DNA from: ATZT02 sp046048135
GTDB lineage: Bacteria; Actinomycetota; Actinomycetes; S36-B12; UBA5976
DNA: 64,000 nt
Direction: 5' to 3'
Assembly: GCA_046048135.1 (NCBI GenBank)
Contig: JBJOGR010000044.1
Coordinates: 19,936-83,935 of the forward strand
The position numbers and the translations under genes were made by a program. The notes beneath the pieces are model-generated. The model was not told where the DNA came from and did no database searches. It saw nothing but the letters and a program-made list of their open reading frames with translations. This document shows positions 27,257 to 35,265 of this stretch, one piece after another (the stretch's first letter is position 1; every line of letters starts with the position of its first letter).

Positions 27257-27421
27257 ATGGCCGCAATGAAACCTCGTACTGGTGATGGACCTATGGAAGT
27301 TACTAAAGAAGGAAAAGGTGTTGTAGTTCGTATTCCACTAGAAGGTGGCGGTCGTTTAGTTGTAGAAATGACAGTTGACGAAGCTAAAGAATTAGACGTT
27401 CAACTAGAAGTTTTAAAGTAA
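27257..27421 (+). CDS. DUF3117-family small protein
   Basis: 54 residues (MAAMKPRTGDGPMEV, then RIPLEGGGRLVVEM and a DEAKEL helix). This small protein is nearly confined to Actinobacteria and highly conserved; function unknown. It corresponds to the gene between dapE and the methyltransferase/htrA region in Mycobacterium. Good ribosome site (AAAAAGGTG) and a near-consensus promoter suggest solid expression. One base separates its stop from the convergent methyltransferase gene. Confidence 0.93.
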   Translation: MAAMKPRTGDGPMEVTKEGKGVVVRIPLEGGGRLVVEMTVDEAKELDVQLEVLK

Positions 27422-27422
27422 T

Positions 27423-28052
27423 TTAATTAGGTCGGTAAGAACAGGCAATTACACCTGTTCCATTAGGAATCATTACTGAAACTAATCTTTCATCATTCTT
27501 GATTTTTTCTAGAACTCTAATGATTGCTAAATTATCTGGATCATTTTGAAATTGGGCATCATTTAAAACATTGTTATAAATTAAAATTCCACCCGGTCTT
27601 AATAATCTCATTGCTTCTTCCAAAAGTGTTTCATATTCTAATTTGTCACCATTTATAAAAACTAAATCGTAAGCATTATCTGTTAAACGAGTTATTACTT
27701 CTAGTGCTTTACCAGCAATTAGTCTAATTTTATTAGGGGAAATTGATGCACTACTAAAAATATCTTTACTTATGCGTTGTCTTTCTGGATCTTTATCTAT
27801 TGAAGTTAAAACACCAGCAGAATTCATTCCTTTGAAAAGCCAGAGTCCAGACAGTCCTGTGCCAGTTCCAATTTCAACAACGTTGGAAGCATCAATTGTG
27901 GAAGCTAAAAATTTTAATAAACTGCCAACTCCAGAACCGATGGGTTTAATGCCAAGCTCTGAAGATTTTTCTCTTGCCTTTAGTTGAAAACTATCTTCTT
28001 CAATAAATTCTTGTGAGAATTTCCAATCTTCGACGCTTGGAAAACTTGTCAT
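27423..28052 (-). CDS. SAM-dependent O-methyltransferase
   Basis: 209 residues, class I methyltransferase of the catechol/caffeoyl-CoA type. The SAM-binding GxGxG motif appears as VVEIGTGTGLSGLWL (about 75-90), followed by the acidic SIDKDPERQ and by DLVFINGDKLEYETLLEEAMRLLRPGGIL. The D-K/N metal site is only partly conserved (NGDK, NNVL). Substrate unknown. Similar genes sit next to sigE-htrA in mycobacteria (Rv1220c by my memory). GAAGGTAG precedes the ATG. Confidence 0.9.
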   Translation of the reverse strand: MTSFPSVEDWKFSQEFIEEDSFQLKAREKSSELGIKPIGSGVGSLLKFLASTIDASNVVEIGTGTGLSGLWLFKGMNSAGVLTSIDKDPERQRISKDIFSSASISPNKIRLIAGKALEVITRLTDNAYDLVFINGDKLEYETLLEEAMRLLRPGGILIYNNVLNDAQFQNDPDNLAIIRVLEKIKNDERLVSVMIPNGTGVIACSYRPN

Positions 28053-28217
28053 TTGACTACCTTCTATGGGTCTTTGAATCTATCTTAATGATTACTAAAA
28101 ATTACGATGGAATTTACCAAGAATTGCCTTGTAAGTCCTTATTTAAAGTGCGAAATTTAAAGTCACGGCCTAAACTAAAAGTAAGACTTGCTACAGAAAG
28201 AAAAAAGCCAAGTAACA

Positions 28218-29366
28218 ATGGAAGAAACCACTAGCTCACCAACACCAGGATTTGCCACAATGCCAACTAAACCTTCATGGGAAAGAAAAAAGAAAAGGAC
28301 TCCGCTTTCAGCTGTCGTAGTTATTTCTTTGTTAGTCGGTGGTGTCGCAGGTGGCGCTGTTGGATATGTAGCTGCTGATTTAGCAAATGGAGTTTCAAGT
28401 ACTTCGACTCAAACAGTCCAAACACCTGTAGTAAATACAAATGTTCCGATAACTCCTGCCAATGAAACAGTTTCCCAAATTGTGCAAAATGTTAAATCAA
28501 GTGTGGTTTCAATTAAGGCTGAAGGAAATTCAGGAACAGGAACAGGTTCAGGATTTATTTATAGACAAGATGGTTACATCATCACCAACAATCACGTTGT
28601 TGCACCTGCATTAAATGGTGGAAAATTAACAGTTTATTTAGAAAACAAAACAGAATTTGAAGCAAGATTAATTGGTAGAAATCCTTCTTATGATTTAGCA
28701 GTTTTAAAAATTGAATCAACTGGATTAAGTCCGGTAAAGATTGGTGATTCAAATGCTTTGAATGTTGGAGATTTAACAGTTGCATTTGGTTCACCTCTTG
28801 GTTTAAGTGGCACTGTTACTTCAGGAATTGTTAGTGCAGTAAATAGACCAGTAACTGCTGGTGGACAAGATGATCAATCATTTATTTCAGCTATTCAAAC
28901 AGATGCTGCAATTAATCCTGGAAATTCAGGTGGACCGTTAGTAAATGGGCAAGCAGAAGTAATTGGAGTAAATTCAGCAATTGCAACTTTGGGTTTTGGC
29001 GGACAAAGTGGAAGTATTGGTTTAGGTTTTGCAATTCCTATGAATCAAGCACAAAGAATTATTACTGAGATTATTAATACTGGAAAATCCACAACACCAA
29101 TTGCAGGTATCAGCATTGATTCAACCTTCCAAGGAACAGGGGCTCGAATTGCAGAAGTCGTTGCAGATGGCCCTGCATCAAAAACTGATTTAAAGGTTGG
29201 CGATGTTGTGACAAAAATTAATGGTGAAATTGTGGGTGATTCAACAGAATTGATTGTGGCAATTAGAAGAAATAATCCTGGTGACACAATTATCTTGACT
29301 GTAAAAAATTCTTCAGGAAATGAAAGAGAAGTTAGTGTAGTTTTGGGAAGCAGGGAAGAAGGTTAA
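28218..29366 (+). CDS. HtrA-like membrane-anchored serine protease with PDZ domain
   Basis: 382 residues from ATG 28218. A cytoplasmic N-terminus (about 1-35) and a membrane anchor (LSAVVVISLLVGGVAGGAVGYVAA, split here by name only: about 38-60) put the rest outside the cell. Trypsin-like domain with the triad His (TNNHVV), Asp (SYDLAVLK) and Ser (NPGNSGGP), then one PDZ domain (about 285-375; GPASKTDLKVGDVVTKING). It degrades or refolds damaged envelope proteins. In mycobacteria this gene follows sigE-rseA; neither is present here. Its stop TAA interlocks with that of mrp. Confidence 0.93.
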   Translation: MEETTSSPTPGFATMPTKPSWERKKKRTPLSAVVVISLLVGGVAGGAVGYVAADLANGVSSTSTQTVQTPVVNTNVPITPANETVSQIVQNVKSSVVSIKAEGNSGTGTGSGFIYRQDGYIITNNHVVAPALNGGKLTVYLENKTEFEARLIGRNPSYDLAVLKIESTGLSPVKIGDSNALNVGDLTVAFGSPLGLSGTVTSGIVSAVNRPVTAGGQDDQSFISAIQTDAAINPGNSGGPLVNGQAEVIGVNSAIATLGFGGQSGSIGLGFAIPMNQAQRIITEIINTGKSTTPIAGISIDSTFQGTGARIAEVVADGPASKTDLKVGDVVTKINGEIVGDSTELIVAIRRNNPGDTIILTVKNSSGNEREVSVVLGSREEG

Positions 29367-30487
29367 TTAGTAATTAACCCTAAATTCTTTCCTACTAAAC
29401 CTTTTGGATTTTTAACTAAAGAATTTGCAATATTCATTATTTCCTTACTTGCTAAAGATTCAGGATCAGACAAAATTAATGGTTTACCATCATCTGCTCC
29501 CTCTCTAAGTTTTACATCAAAAGGAACTTTTCCTAAAACTTTTACTTCTGTGCCTAATTCATTAGTAAGTGCTTTTGCAACATTGTCGCCGCCACCTTTA
29601 CCGAATAAATCCATAATTTCTCCACACTTAGGACAAATAACTCCACTCATGTTTTCGATAACACCAATAACTCTTTGATGAGTTTGTTTAGCTAAAGTTC
29701 CAGAGCGAACTGCGACTTCTGCAGCACCAATTTGAGGAGTTGTGATCACAATAATTTCTGATTTAGGAACTAGTTGGGCAACACTAATAGCTACATCACC
29801 TGTTCCAGGTGGTAAATCAAGAAGTAATACATCTAAATCTCCCCACCAAACATCTGTCATAAATTGCTCAACAGCTTTATGAAGCATTGGTCCTCTAAAA
29901 GCAATAGGTTGAGTTACACCACCTGGTTTAAATGCCAACATAGAAATCACTCTGATGCCATGAGCAAGTTGTGGCATGATCATGCCTTCAACAACAGTTG
30001 GTGCATTTGTTACACCCATAATTCTGGGAATTGAATGACCATAAATATCGGCATCGAGAATTCCTACAGATAAACCTAATTTAGAAAAAGCAATTCCTAG
30101 ATTCGCAGTAATTGATGATTTGCCAACACCACCTTTACCAGAAGCAATTGCATAAACTCTGGTCAAATTTTTCTCACTTGCAAAAGGATTTTCCTTTACA
30201 GGTCCTCTAAGTTGCTCTCTTAATTTCTTTCTTTGATCATCATTCATTACATCTAAATCAACTTTTACATTTGCATTTTCATCTATCTTTTTAACAGCAT
30301 TTGTTACCCGGTTTACGATTTCTTGCCTTAAAGGGCATCCTTCCACAGTTAGATAAATATCAACTTGAACATTTAAATCTGTTACAGAAACATTTTTGAC
30401 CATACCAATTTCTGTAATAGGTCTTCTGATTTCTGGATCTTGCACACTAGCAAGAGCGGTCATTACAGATTCTTTAGTTAAAGACAC
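29363..30487 (-). CDS. mrp: Mrp/ApbC-family iron-sulfur cluster carrier ATPase
   Basis: 374 residues. N-terminal MIP18/DUF59 domain (about 1-90, with VQDPEIRRPITEIGM and the Cys in EGCPLR), then the P-loop ATPase with GKGGVGKSS (about 116-124), DADIYGHS, LPPGTGD and the C-x-x-C in VICPKCGE that carries the bridging [4Fe-4S] cluster. It delivers Fe-S clusters to apo-enzymes in the cytoplasm. Last gene of a three-gene minus-strand unit (MgtE-N/CBS, DUF1003, mrp). Confidence 0.93.
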   Translation of the reverse strand: MSLTKESVMTALASVQDPEIRRPITEIGMVKNVSVTDLNVQVDIYLTVEGCPLRQEIVNRVTNAVKKIDENANVKVDLDVMNDDQRKKLREQLRGPVKENPFASEKNLTRVYAIASGKGGVGKSSITANLGIAFSKLGLSVGILDADIYGHSIPRIMGVTNAPTVVEGMIMPQLAHGIRVISMLAFKPGGVTQPIAFRGPMLHKAVEQFMTDVWWGDLDVLLLDLPPGTGDVAISVAQLVPKSEIIVITTPQIGAAEVAVRSGTLAKQTHQRVIGVIENMSGVICPKCGEIMDLFGKGGGDNVAKALTNELGTEVKVLGKVPFDVKLREGADDGKPLILSDPESLASKEIMNIANSLVKNPKGLVGKNLGLITN

Positions 30488-30490
30488 TTT

Positions 30491-30994
30491 TTAATTTGAT
30501 TCCGATTCTTTTTTCTCGTTAGAGAATTGAATTTCTTCAATTAATTCTCTTAACTCATTTTTTATGTAGTCGCGAGTTGCTACATCATTTAAGGCTATGC
30601 GTAAATCCGCTAATTCGCGAGCCAAGAATTCAGAGTCGGCTAGAAGCCTTGCAGATTGTGTTCTATCTTGAGCAATTTGAACTCTATCTCTATCTGCTTG
30701 ACGATTTTGTGCAAGTAAAATTAGGGGAGCAGCATATGAAGCTTGTAGAGAAAGCATCAAAGTTAAAGCTAAGAATGGCCATGGATCTACTCGATAATTT
30801 TCTGGTCCTATTGTGTTCCATGAAATCCAGGCAATAATAAAAATTGTCATTAAAGCAATAAATCGCCATGAACCAATTTTTCGGGCAACTCTTTCACTTA
30901 ATAATCCAAATCTTTCTGGATCATAAGGATTTTTAAATTGCAATCCTCTGCTTCTTGGTTGATCAAGACGAGATGATCTTATTTTTTTACTCAT
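30491..30994 (-). CDS. DUF1003 membrane protein
   Basis: 167 residues. N-terminal basic segment (SSRLDQPRSRG), FGLLSERVARKIGSWRFI leading into two membrane spans (about 48-66 and 72-95; FIALMTIFIIAWISWNTIGP and PFLALTLMLSLQASYAAPLILL), a DRDR motif and a C-terminal helix. All are DUF1003 signatures. Function unknown. It overlaps the upstream gene by 4 bases (ATGA) and is regularly paired with it in actinobacteria, so the two products may act together, perhaps in divalent cation homeostasis. Confidence 0.9.
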   Translation of the reverse strand: MSKKIRSSRLDQPRSRGLQFKNPYDPERFGLLSERVARKIGSWRFIALMTIFIIAWISWNTIGPENYRVDPWPFLALTLMLSLQASYAAPLILLAQNRQADRDRVQIAQDRTQSARLLADSEFLARELADLRIALNDVATRDYIKNELRELIEEIQFSNEKKESESN

Positions 30995-32238
30995 CTATTT
31001 ACCTCAATTGCATCTTGATCGCGCCAATCATCAGGCAACATGTGATCAATCACGTCATCAACAGTTACTGCTCCAAGTAAACGGTTTTCAGAATCAACAA
31101 CAGGTAATGCCACTAAGTTGTATGTTGCAAAATATCTAGTAACTAAAGCAAGTGAAGTGTTTGGTTCAACTGGTTTTAATTCGGTATCTATAACACTTGA
31201 AACTAAAGTTCCAGGAGCTTCTCTTAAAAGTCTTTGCATGTGTGCCACTCCAAGATATTTTCCAGTTGGAGTATCTAGTGGTGGTCTTACAACATAAACC
31301 TGACTTGCTAGTGAAGGAGGTAATTCTGGATTTCTAACATTTGCTAAGGCTTCAGCCACAGTTGCATCTGGTGGTAAAACAATTGGTTCTGTTGTCATCA
31401 TTCCACCAGCTGTGTAATCGCCATAAGTTAAAAGTCTTCTTAAATCATCTGCTTCTTCTGGTTCCATCAACTCTAAATATTCTTCAGCTTTTTGAGGTGG
31501 TAATTCTTTTAATAAATCTGCAGCATCATCTGGTGCCATTTCTTCAATAACGTCTGCCGCTCTTTCTATTTCTAATTTTTCAACAATTGAAACTCTTGTT
31601 TCTTCACTCATTTCCTCTAAAACATCTGCAAGTCTTTCGTCATCTAATTTAGATAAAACATCAACTTGTTTATTTAATTCAAAATCTGCAATATAAGTAG
31701 CAACATCGGGAGCTCGCATATCATTTATGGAAATTAAAGTGTTATCAACAGGTTGATTTGATTCTTGCAAAGATAAACCTTCAACTTCACTCCAATCTGC
31801 AAAGAACTTTTCACCACGTCGACCAAATTTTGTCGAAGCGCGTTTTAAATAAATTTTTGTTATGTGCCAATCAGCACCAGGTCTTGATTGTTCCATGGCA
31901 ATGTCTAGCAAAGTAACTTCTTCACCAGTTTTCTTCATTTTCATTTTTCGATCCAAAAGTTGTCCCACAACACGAGATTCTGATTCTCTTTGCTCAAATC
32001 TGCGCATATTTACTACACCAGTTGAAATTATTTGTCGTGGTTCAAAATCGTTTACTCTAGAAATTGGTAAAAATACAATTCTTCTTTGTGGTACTTCAAC
32101 TAAAAGTCCAATAATTCTTGGGGGATTGTTGCTATGTCTTAAGTGAACGAGGGTATCGCGAACTTTGCCCAGCTGATCTCCTTGTGGATCAAATACAGCT
32201 GTGCCGGTTAAGCGAGAAATAAATATACGGTCAGTCAC
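30991..32238 (-). CDS. PRC-barrel/MgtE-N/CBS domain protein
   Basis: 415 residues without membrane spans. An N-terminal PRC-barrel-like region (about 1-150; FISRLTGTAVFDPQGDQLGKVRDTLVH), an MgtE N-terminal helical repeat domain (about 190-285; LDDERLADVLEEMSEE, then DDAADLLKELPPQKAEEYLELM) and a CBS pair (about 290-410). It resembles the cytosolic magnesium-sensing part of MgtE without the channel. It probably senses or regulates Mg2+ handling together with the DUF1003 protein. GTG start 6 bases after a TAGACT -10 box. Confidence 0.9.
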   Translation of the reverse strand: MTDRIFISRLTGTAVFDPQGDQLGKVRDTLVHLRHSNNPPRIIGLLVEVPQRRIVFLPISRVNDFEPRQIISTGVVNMRRFEQRESESRVVGQLLDRKMKMKKTGEEVTLLDIAMEQSRPGADWHITKIYLKRASTKFGRRGEKFFADWSEVEGLSLQESNQPVDNTLISINDMRAPDVATYIADFELNKQVDVLSKLDDERLADVLEEMSEETRVSIVEKLEIERAADVIEEMAPDDAADLLKELPPQKAEEYLELMEPEEADDLRRLLTYGDYTAGGMMTTEPIVLPPDATVAEALANVRNPELPPSLASQVYVVRPPLDTPTGKYLGVAHMQRLLREAPGTLVSSVIDTELKPVEPNTSLALVTRYFATYNLVALPVVDSENRLLGAVTVDDVIDHMLPDDWRDQDAIEVNR

Positions 32239-32244
32239 AACGCG

Positions 32245-32250
32245 AGTCTA
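32245..32250 (-). promoter_or_regulatory. -10 box of the MgtE-N/CBS gene
   Basis: TAGACT on the minus strand ends 6 bases before the GTG, implying a leaderless message for the three-gene unit. Confidence 0.4.
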
Positions 32251-32281
32251 CTTCTTAGTTGTGATTGACTTTTACTCTTAT

Positions 32282-33157
32282 ATGAAATTTACGAATACAT
32301 TAAGCAAAAATTCATTTGATTTTGTATTTCTTGCTGTCGCGATATTAGCCATATCCACCTCTGGACCCTTAATAACTATTACTGCTGCTCCTGCACTTGC
32401 TATTGCATTCTGGCGATGCTTAATAGGAGCAATAGCAACAGCACCTTTTGCATTTAAATCTGGAAACAATATTGATAAGAAAGCCTTTAGGGCATCTTTA
32501 CTTGCAGGCTTTTTATTAGGAATTCATTTTGCAGTTTGGATACCTTCTTTAAGATTTACAACTGTTGCTGCCTCAACTGCAATGGTGGCAACACAACCTG
32601 CATGGGCTGCGTTATTTGCAAGATTAAAAGGAGAAAGTTTTCCTAAACAAGTTTGGTTTGGAATTTTTGTTGCCTTAATTGGTGTAATTCTTTTAACTGG
32701 AATAGATGTTTCGTTAAATAGAAATGCAGTCATTGGAGATTTACTTGCCTTACTTGGAGCAATTTTTGCAGCTTTATATGTAACAGTTGGACAAAGTGCC
32801 AGAGAAAAACTAACCACAGCGCAATACACATTTATTGCTTATTCTGCTGCAGCATTTTCACTTCTATTAATATGTTTATTTTTATCAGTTCAGTTAACGG
32901 GATTTTCAAGACAAGCTTGGATTTATATATTTTTATTAACTTTACTTGCACAAATTCTTGGGCATACTTTGTTTAATGTCACTTTAAGATCACTTTCTGC
33001 AACGGTTGTGAGTATGGGAATTTTGTTTGAGATGCCAGGTTCAACAATTATTGCTGCATTATTAATTGGGCAAGTACCGCCTTGGCAAACAATTCCTGCA
33101 ATTGTTTTATTAATGACAGGAATGGTTTTTGTAGTTAAAGGTTATAGAGCTAAATAG
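32282..33157 (+). CDS. EamA/DMT-family permease
   Basis: 291 residues from ATG 32282, with about ten membrane spans in two EamA repeats (about 5-140 and 150-285). FWRCLIGAIATAPF, AVWIPSLRFTTVAASTAMVATQPAW and LGHTLFNVTLRSLSATVVSMGILFEMPGS are typical of drug/metabolite transporters. Substrate unknown; likely efflux of small metabolites or amino acids. The frame opens upstream at 32201, but that part would overlap the divergent gene. The 3' end overlaps the convergent hydrolase by 8 bases. Confidence 0.9.
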   Translation: MKFTNTLSKNSFDFVFLAVAILAISTSGPLITITAAPALAIAFWRCLIGAIATAPFAFKSGNNIDKKAFRASLLAGFLLGIHFAVWIPSLRFTTVAASTAMVATQPAWAALFARLKGESFPKQVWFGIFVALIGVILLTGIDVSLNRNAVIGDLLALLGAIFAALYVTVGQSAREKLTTAQYTFIAYSAAAFSLLLICLFLSVQLTGFSRQAWIYIFLLTLLAQILGHTLFNVTLRSLSATVVSMGILFEMPGSTIIAALLIGQVPPWQTIPAIVLLMTGMVFVVKGYRAK

Positions 33158-34007
33158 TTTTAAGAAAAGTATCTATTTCAATAGCAGTTTTTTCTGGCAT
33201 TTCTCTAGCAGGAGAATGTCCTGCCCCAAAAATTTCTACATAATGGCCATTTAAATTCCGTGCCATTTCTTGTTGCACGGGTAATGGCCAAATGTCATCT
33301 TTTTCACCAGACAGTACTAAAACTGGCACTTTATGTTTTTCTAAAGTTTTTATTAATTTTTCACTTACTGGTTCAATATGCATCAACATATTTCCAATAG
33401 TTTTAATCGAAAGTGGATTAGTATTGATCCAACGTTGTCTTCGCCATTTTCTTACTTTTCTAGAAAATTTTCGGTAACCAACCATTTTTTCAGCAAGTGT
33501 TTTTAAAAACCAAATAGTTGCCATGTTGTATTTTTCAGTTGCTTTAACAAGTCGTGGCAATCCTCCCCAACGATTTCTTGGTAAAGAACCTGGACCACTG
33601 CACATCAAAGTAATACTTGCAAAAGATTTTGGAGATTTACTTACTGCAATTTGACTTACTAATCCACCAAATGAATGACCAATTACATGTATTGGTTCAG
33701 AAAAACTATTTGCAATATCAATTACATCTTGACTGAGTAAATCAATTGTGAAATCTTTTTCATCTTTAGAACCATAAGTTGCTGGTTGACCAAACTGGTC
33801 AATAGCAAAACAATGCCAACCAAGAGAAGAAAGAATTGGCATTATTGCTACAAAATCTTCTTTACTTCCACTAAATCCTGGAATCATTAAGATAGTTCCT
33901 GCATGAATAGATTCAGGTTCTGAAACTAAAGCACCTACCATGCAACGTTGAGTTATTAATTTTTCTTCCTTCACTCCAGCTGGATTTTTTAATAACTGTT
34001 CTTGCAT
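33150..34007 (-). CDS. Alpha/beta-hydrolase
   Basis: About 285 residues from ATG 34007 (a TTG at 34022 overlapping the previous gene is an alternative). Alpha/beta-hydrolase fold with oxyanion region MIPGFSGSKEDF, nucleophile elbow GHSFGG, an acid in GEKDDIWP and the catalytic His in GAGHSPAREMPE. No signal peptide. Substrate unknown; the spread of similar sequences over esterases, haloperoxidases and lipases allows no closer call. Probably co-transcribed with the DUF3107 gene upstream. Confidence 0.88.
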   Translation of the reverse strand: MQEQLLKNPAGVKEEKLITQRCMVGALVSEPESIHAGTILMIPGFSGSKEDFVAIMPILSSLGWHCFAIDQFGQPATYGSKDEKDFTIDLLSQDVIDIANSFSEPIHVIGHSFGGLVSQIAVSKSPKSFASITLMCSGPGSLPRNRWGGLPRLVKATEKYNMATIWFLKTLAEKMVGYRKFSRKVRKWRRQRWINTNPLSIKTIGNMLMHIEPVSEKLIKTLEKHKVPVLVLSGEKDDIWPLPVQQEMARNLNGHYVEIFGAGHSPAREMPEKTAIEIDTFLKTI

Positions 34008-34011
34008 TAAT

Positions 34012-34233
34012 TTAGCCAGCAAAACCTACACGACGTGGTTCGGAAGCCCCAATTTCAACAAAGGTCAAACGTTCTCCCGGGATTAAAATTTTTCTTCCTT
34101 TGTCATCAATTAATGACAATAAAGTTTTATTTTTTACCGCATTTTCTATTTCTTTAGTAATTTCTTCAGCTGAAGATTTTGTTTCAAAAATTACTTCTCT
34201 AGCGCTATCTTGAACACCAATTCGTACTTCCAT
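34012..34233 (-). CDS. DUF3107-family small protein
   Basis: 73 residues from ATG 34233 (MEVRIGVQDSAREV), preceded by AAAAGG at a good distance. The open frame extends to 34272, but the family starts at this methionine. Ends with the conserved VEIGASEPRRVGF. This actinobacterial family has unknown function. First gene of a two-gene unit with the alpha/beta-hydrolase. Confidence 0.92.
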   Translation of the reverse strand: MEVRIGVQDSAREVIFETKSSAEEITKEIENAVKNKTLLSLIDDKGRKILIPGERLTFVEIGASEPRRVGFAG

Positions 34234-34343
34234 TTGGACCTTTTGTCTCCTAAATTCTCGTACTTCCAACAATATAAGTATTCAAGCACTCCTGCATCCT
34301 CTAGGTTTGCGGCTTATCTTGTGCTGACCTAAAGTGAATAATT

Positions 34344-35228
34344 ATGTTAGAAACCAATGTTTTGACCAGTAATTCATCAATCAGAGTCAGAAGAGCAAAC
34401 GAAGGTGCTTCTGAAAAAGTATTGATGCTGCATGGACTTGGTGGCACAGGACTTAATTGGAAACATTTAATAAATACTTTTGATTCCTCATTTGATATTT
34501 TGGCTCCTGATTTTCCTGGTTTTGGTTTATCAACTCCAATGACTAATAAGAGTTATCATCCTAAAGATTTTGCCTCAAGTATGGCTGAAGTTGTAATTAA
34601 CCAATTTGGAAATCAAAAGGTACATTTATTTGGTAATTCCCATGGCGGATCTGTTGCTGTGCATTTTGCGGTTATGTTTCCAGAATTAACCAAATCATTA
34701 ACATTAATTTCTCCAGCTTTACCTGATCTCTTTCTAAAATTAAGCGCTTCTCCAGTAATTCTTTCAGCAATTCCTGGAGTGGGCGAAAAGTTACTAGAAA
34801 AATATCAAGAACTTTCCATGGAAGAAAGAGCAAAAAACACAATTAATCAATGTTTTTATGACATCACTCATGGAGAAAAAATTTGGCTTGATGATTTATT
34901 GCACGAAATGAAAGATCGTCAAGGTCAAACCTACATAAATGAATTAACACTATCCACTTTGAGAAATCTATTAAAAACTTATTTTGATTTTTCTTCAACG
35001 AATCCCTGGCAATTGGCCAAAAATATAAAACAACAGTCACTATTTATTTATGGAGCTAAAGATAAACTTGTGCACCCAAAAGCAGCACATGTTGTCCATA
35101 AATATTTTGAAAACTCAAAAGTCTTAGTTTTACCTAGGATTGGCCATGTGGCACACATTGAAAAACCTCAAGCCGTGAGGGATTTCTTTTACAAGCACCA
35201 CTTTTCAAACCTCTTAGTAACGGAGTAA
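34344..35228 (+). CDS. Alpha/beta-hydrolase
   Basis: 294 residues. Oxyanion loop HGLGGTGLNW (about 30-39), PDFPGFGLS, nucleophile elbow FGNSHGGS (about 98-105), acid in GAKDKLVHP and catalytic His in IGHVAHIEKP, so a complete triad. The lid contains a long helical insert. It is unrelated in detail to the other hydrolase nearby and is transcribed in the opposite direction. It precedes the gamma-glutamyl ligase gene by 37 bases and may belong to that catabolic unit. Substrate unknown. A TTTGCG/17/TAAAGT promoter-like pair lies upstream. Confidence 0.9.
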   Translation: MLETNVLTSNSSIRVRRANEGASEKVLMLHGLGGTGLNWKHLINTFDSSFDILAPDFPGFGLSTPMTNKSYHPKDFASSMAEVVINQFGNQKVHLFGNSHGGSVAVHFAVMFPELTKSLTLISPALPDLFLKLSASPVILSAIPGVGEKLLEKYQELSMEERAKNTINQCFYDITHGEKIWLDDLLHEMKDRQGQTYINELTLSTLRNLLKTYFDFSSTNPWQLAKNIKQQSLFIYGAKDKLVHPKAAHVVHKYFENSKVLVLPRIGHVAHIEKPQAVRDFFYKHHFSNLLVTE

Positions 35229-35265
35229 TGTTTAGGCCACAAGAAGTCGAAGAGGGTGTGTTCTT

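Noticed and set aside
28013..28217. Possible small gene (sigE remnant or tatB) before htrA
   Set aside because: The open frame here has no recognisable motif, no ribosome site and extends into htrA; I see no gene in this gap.
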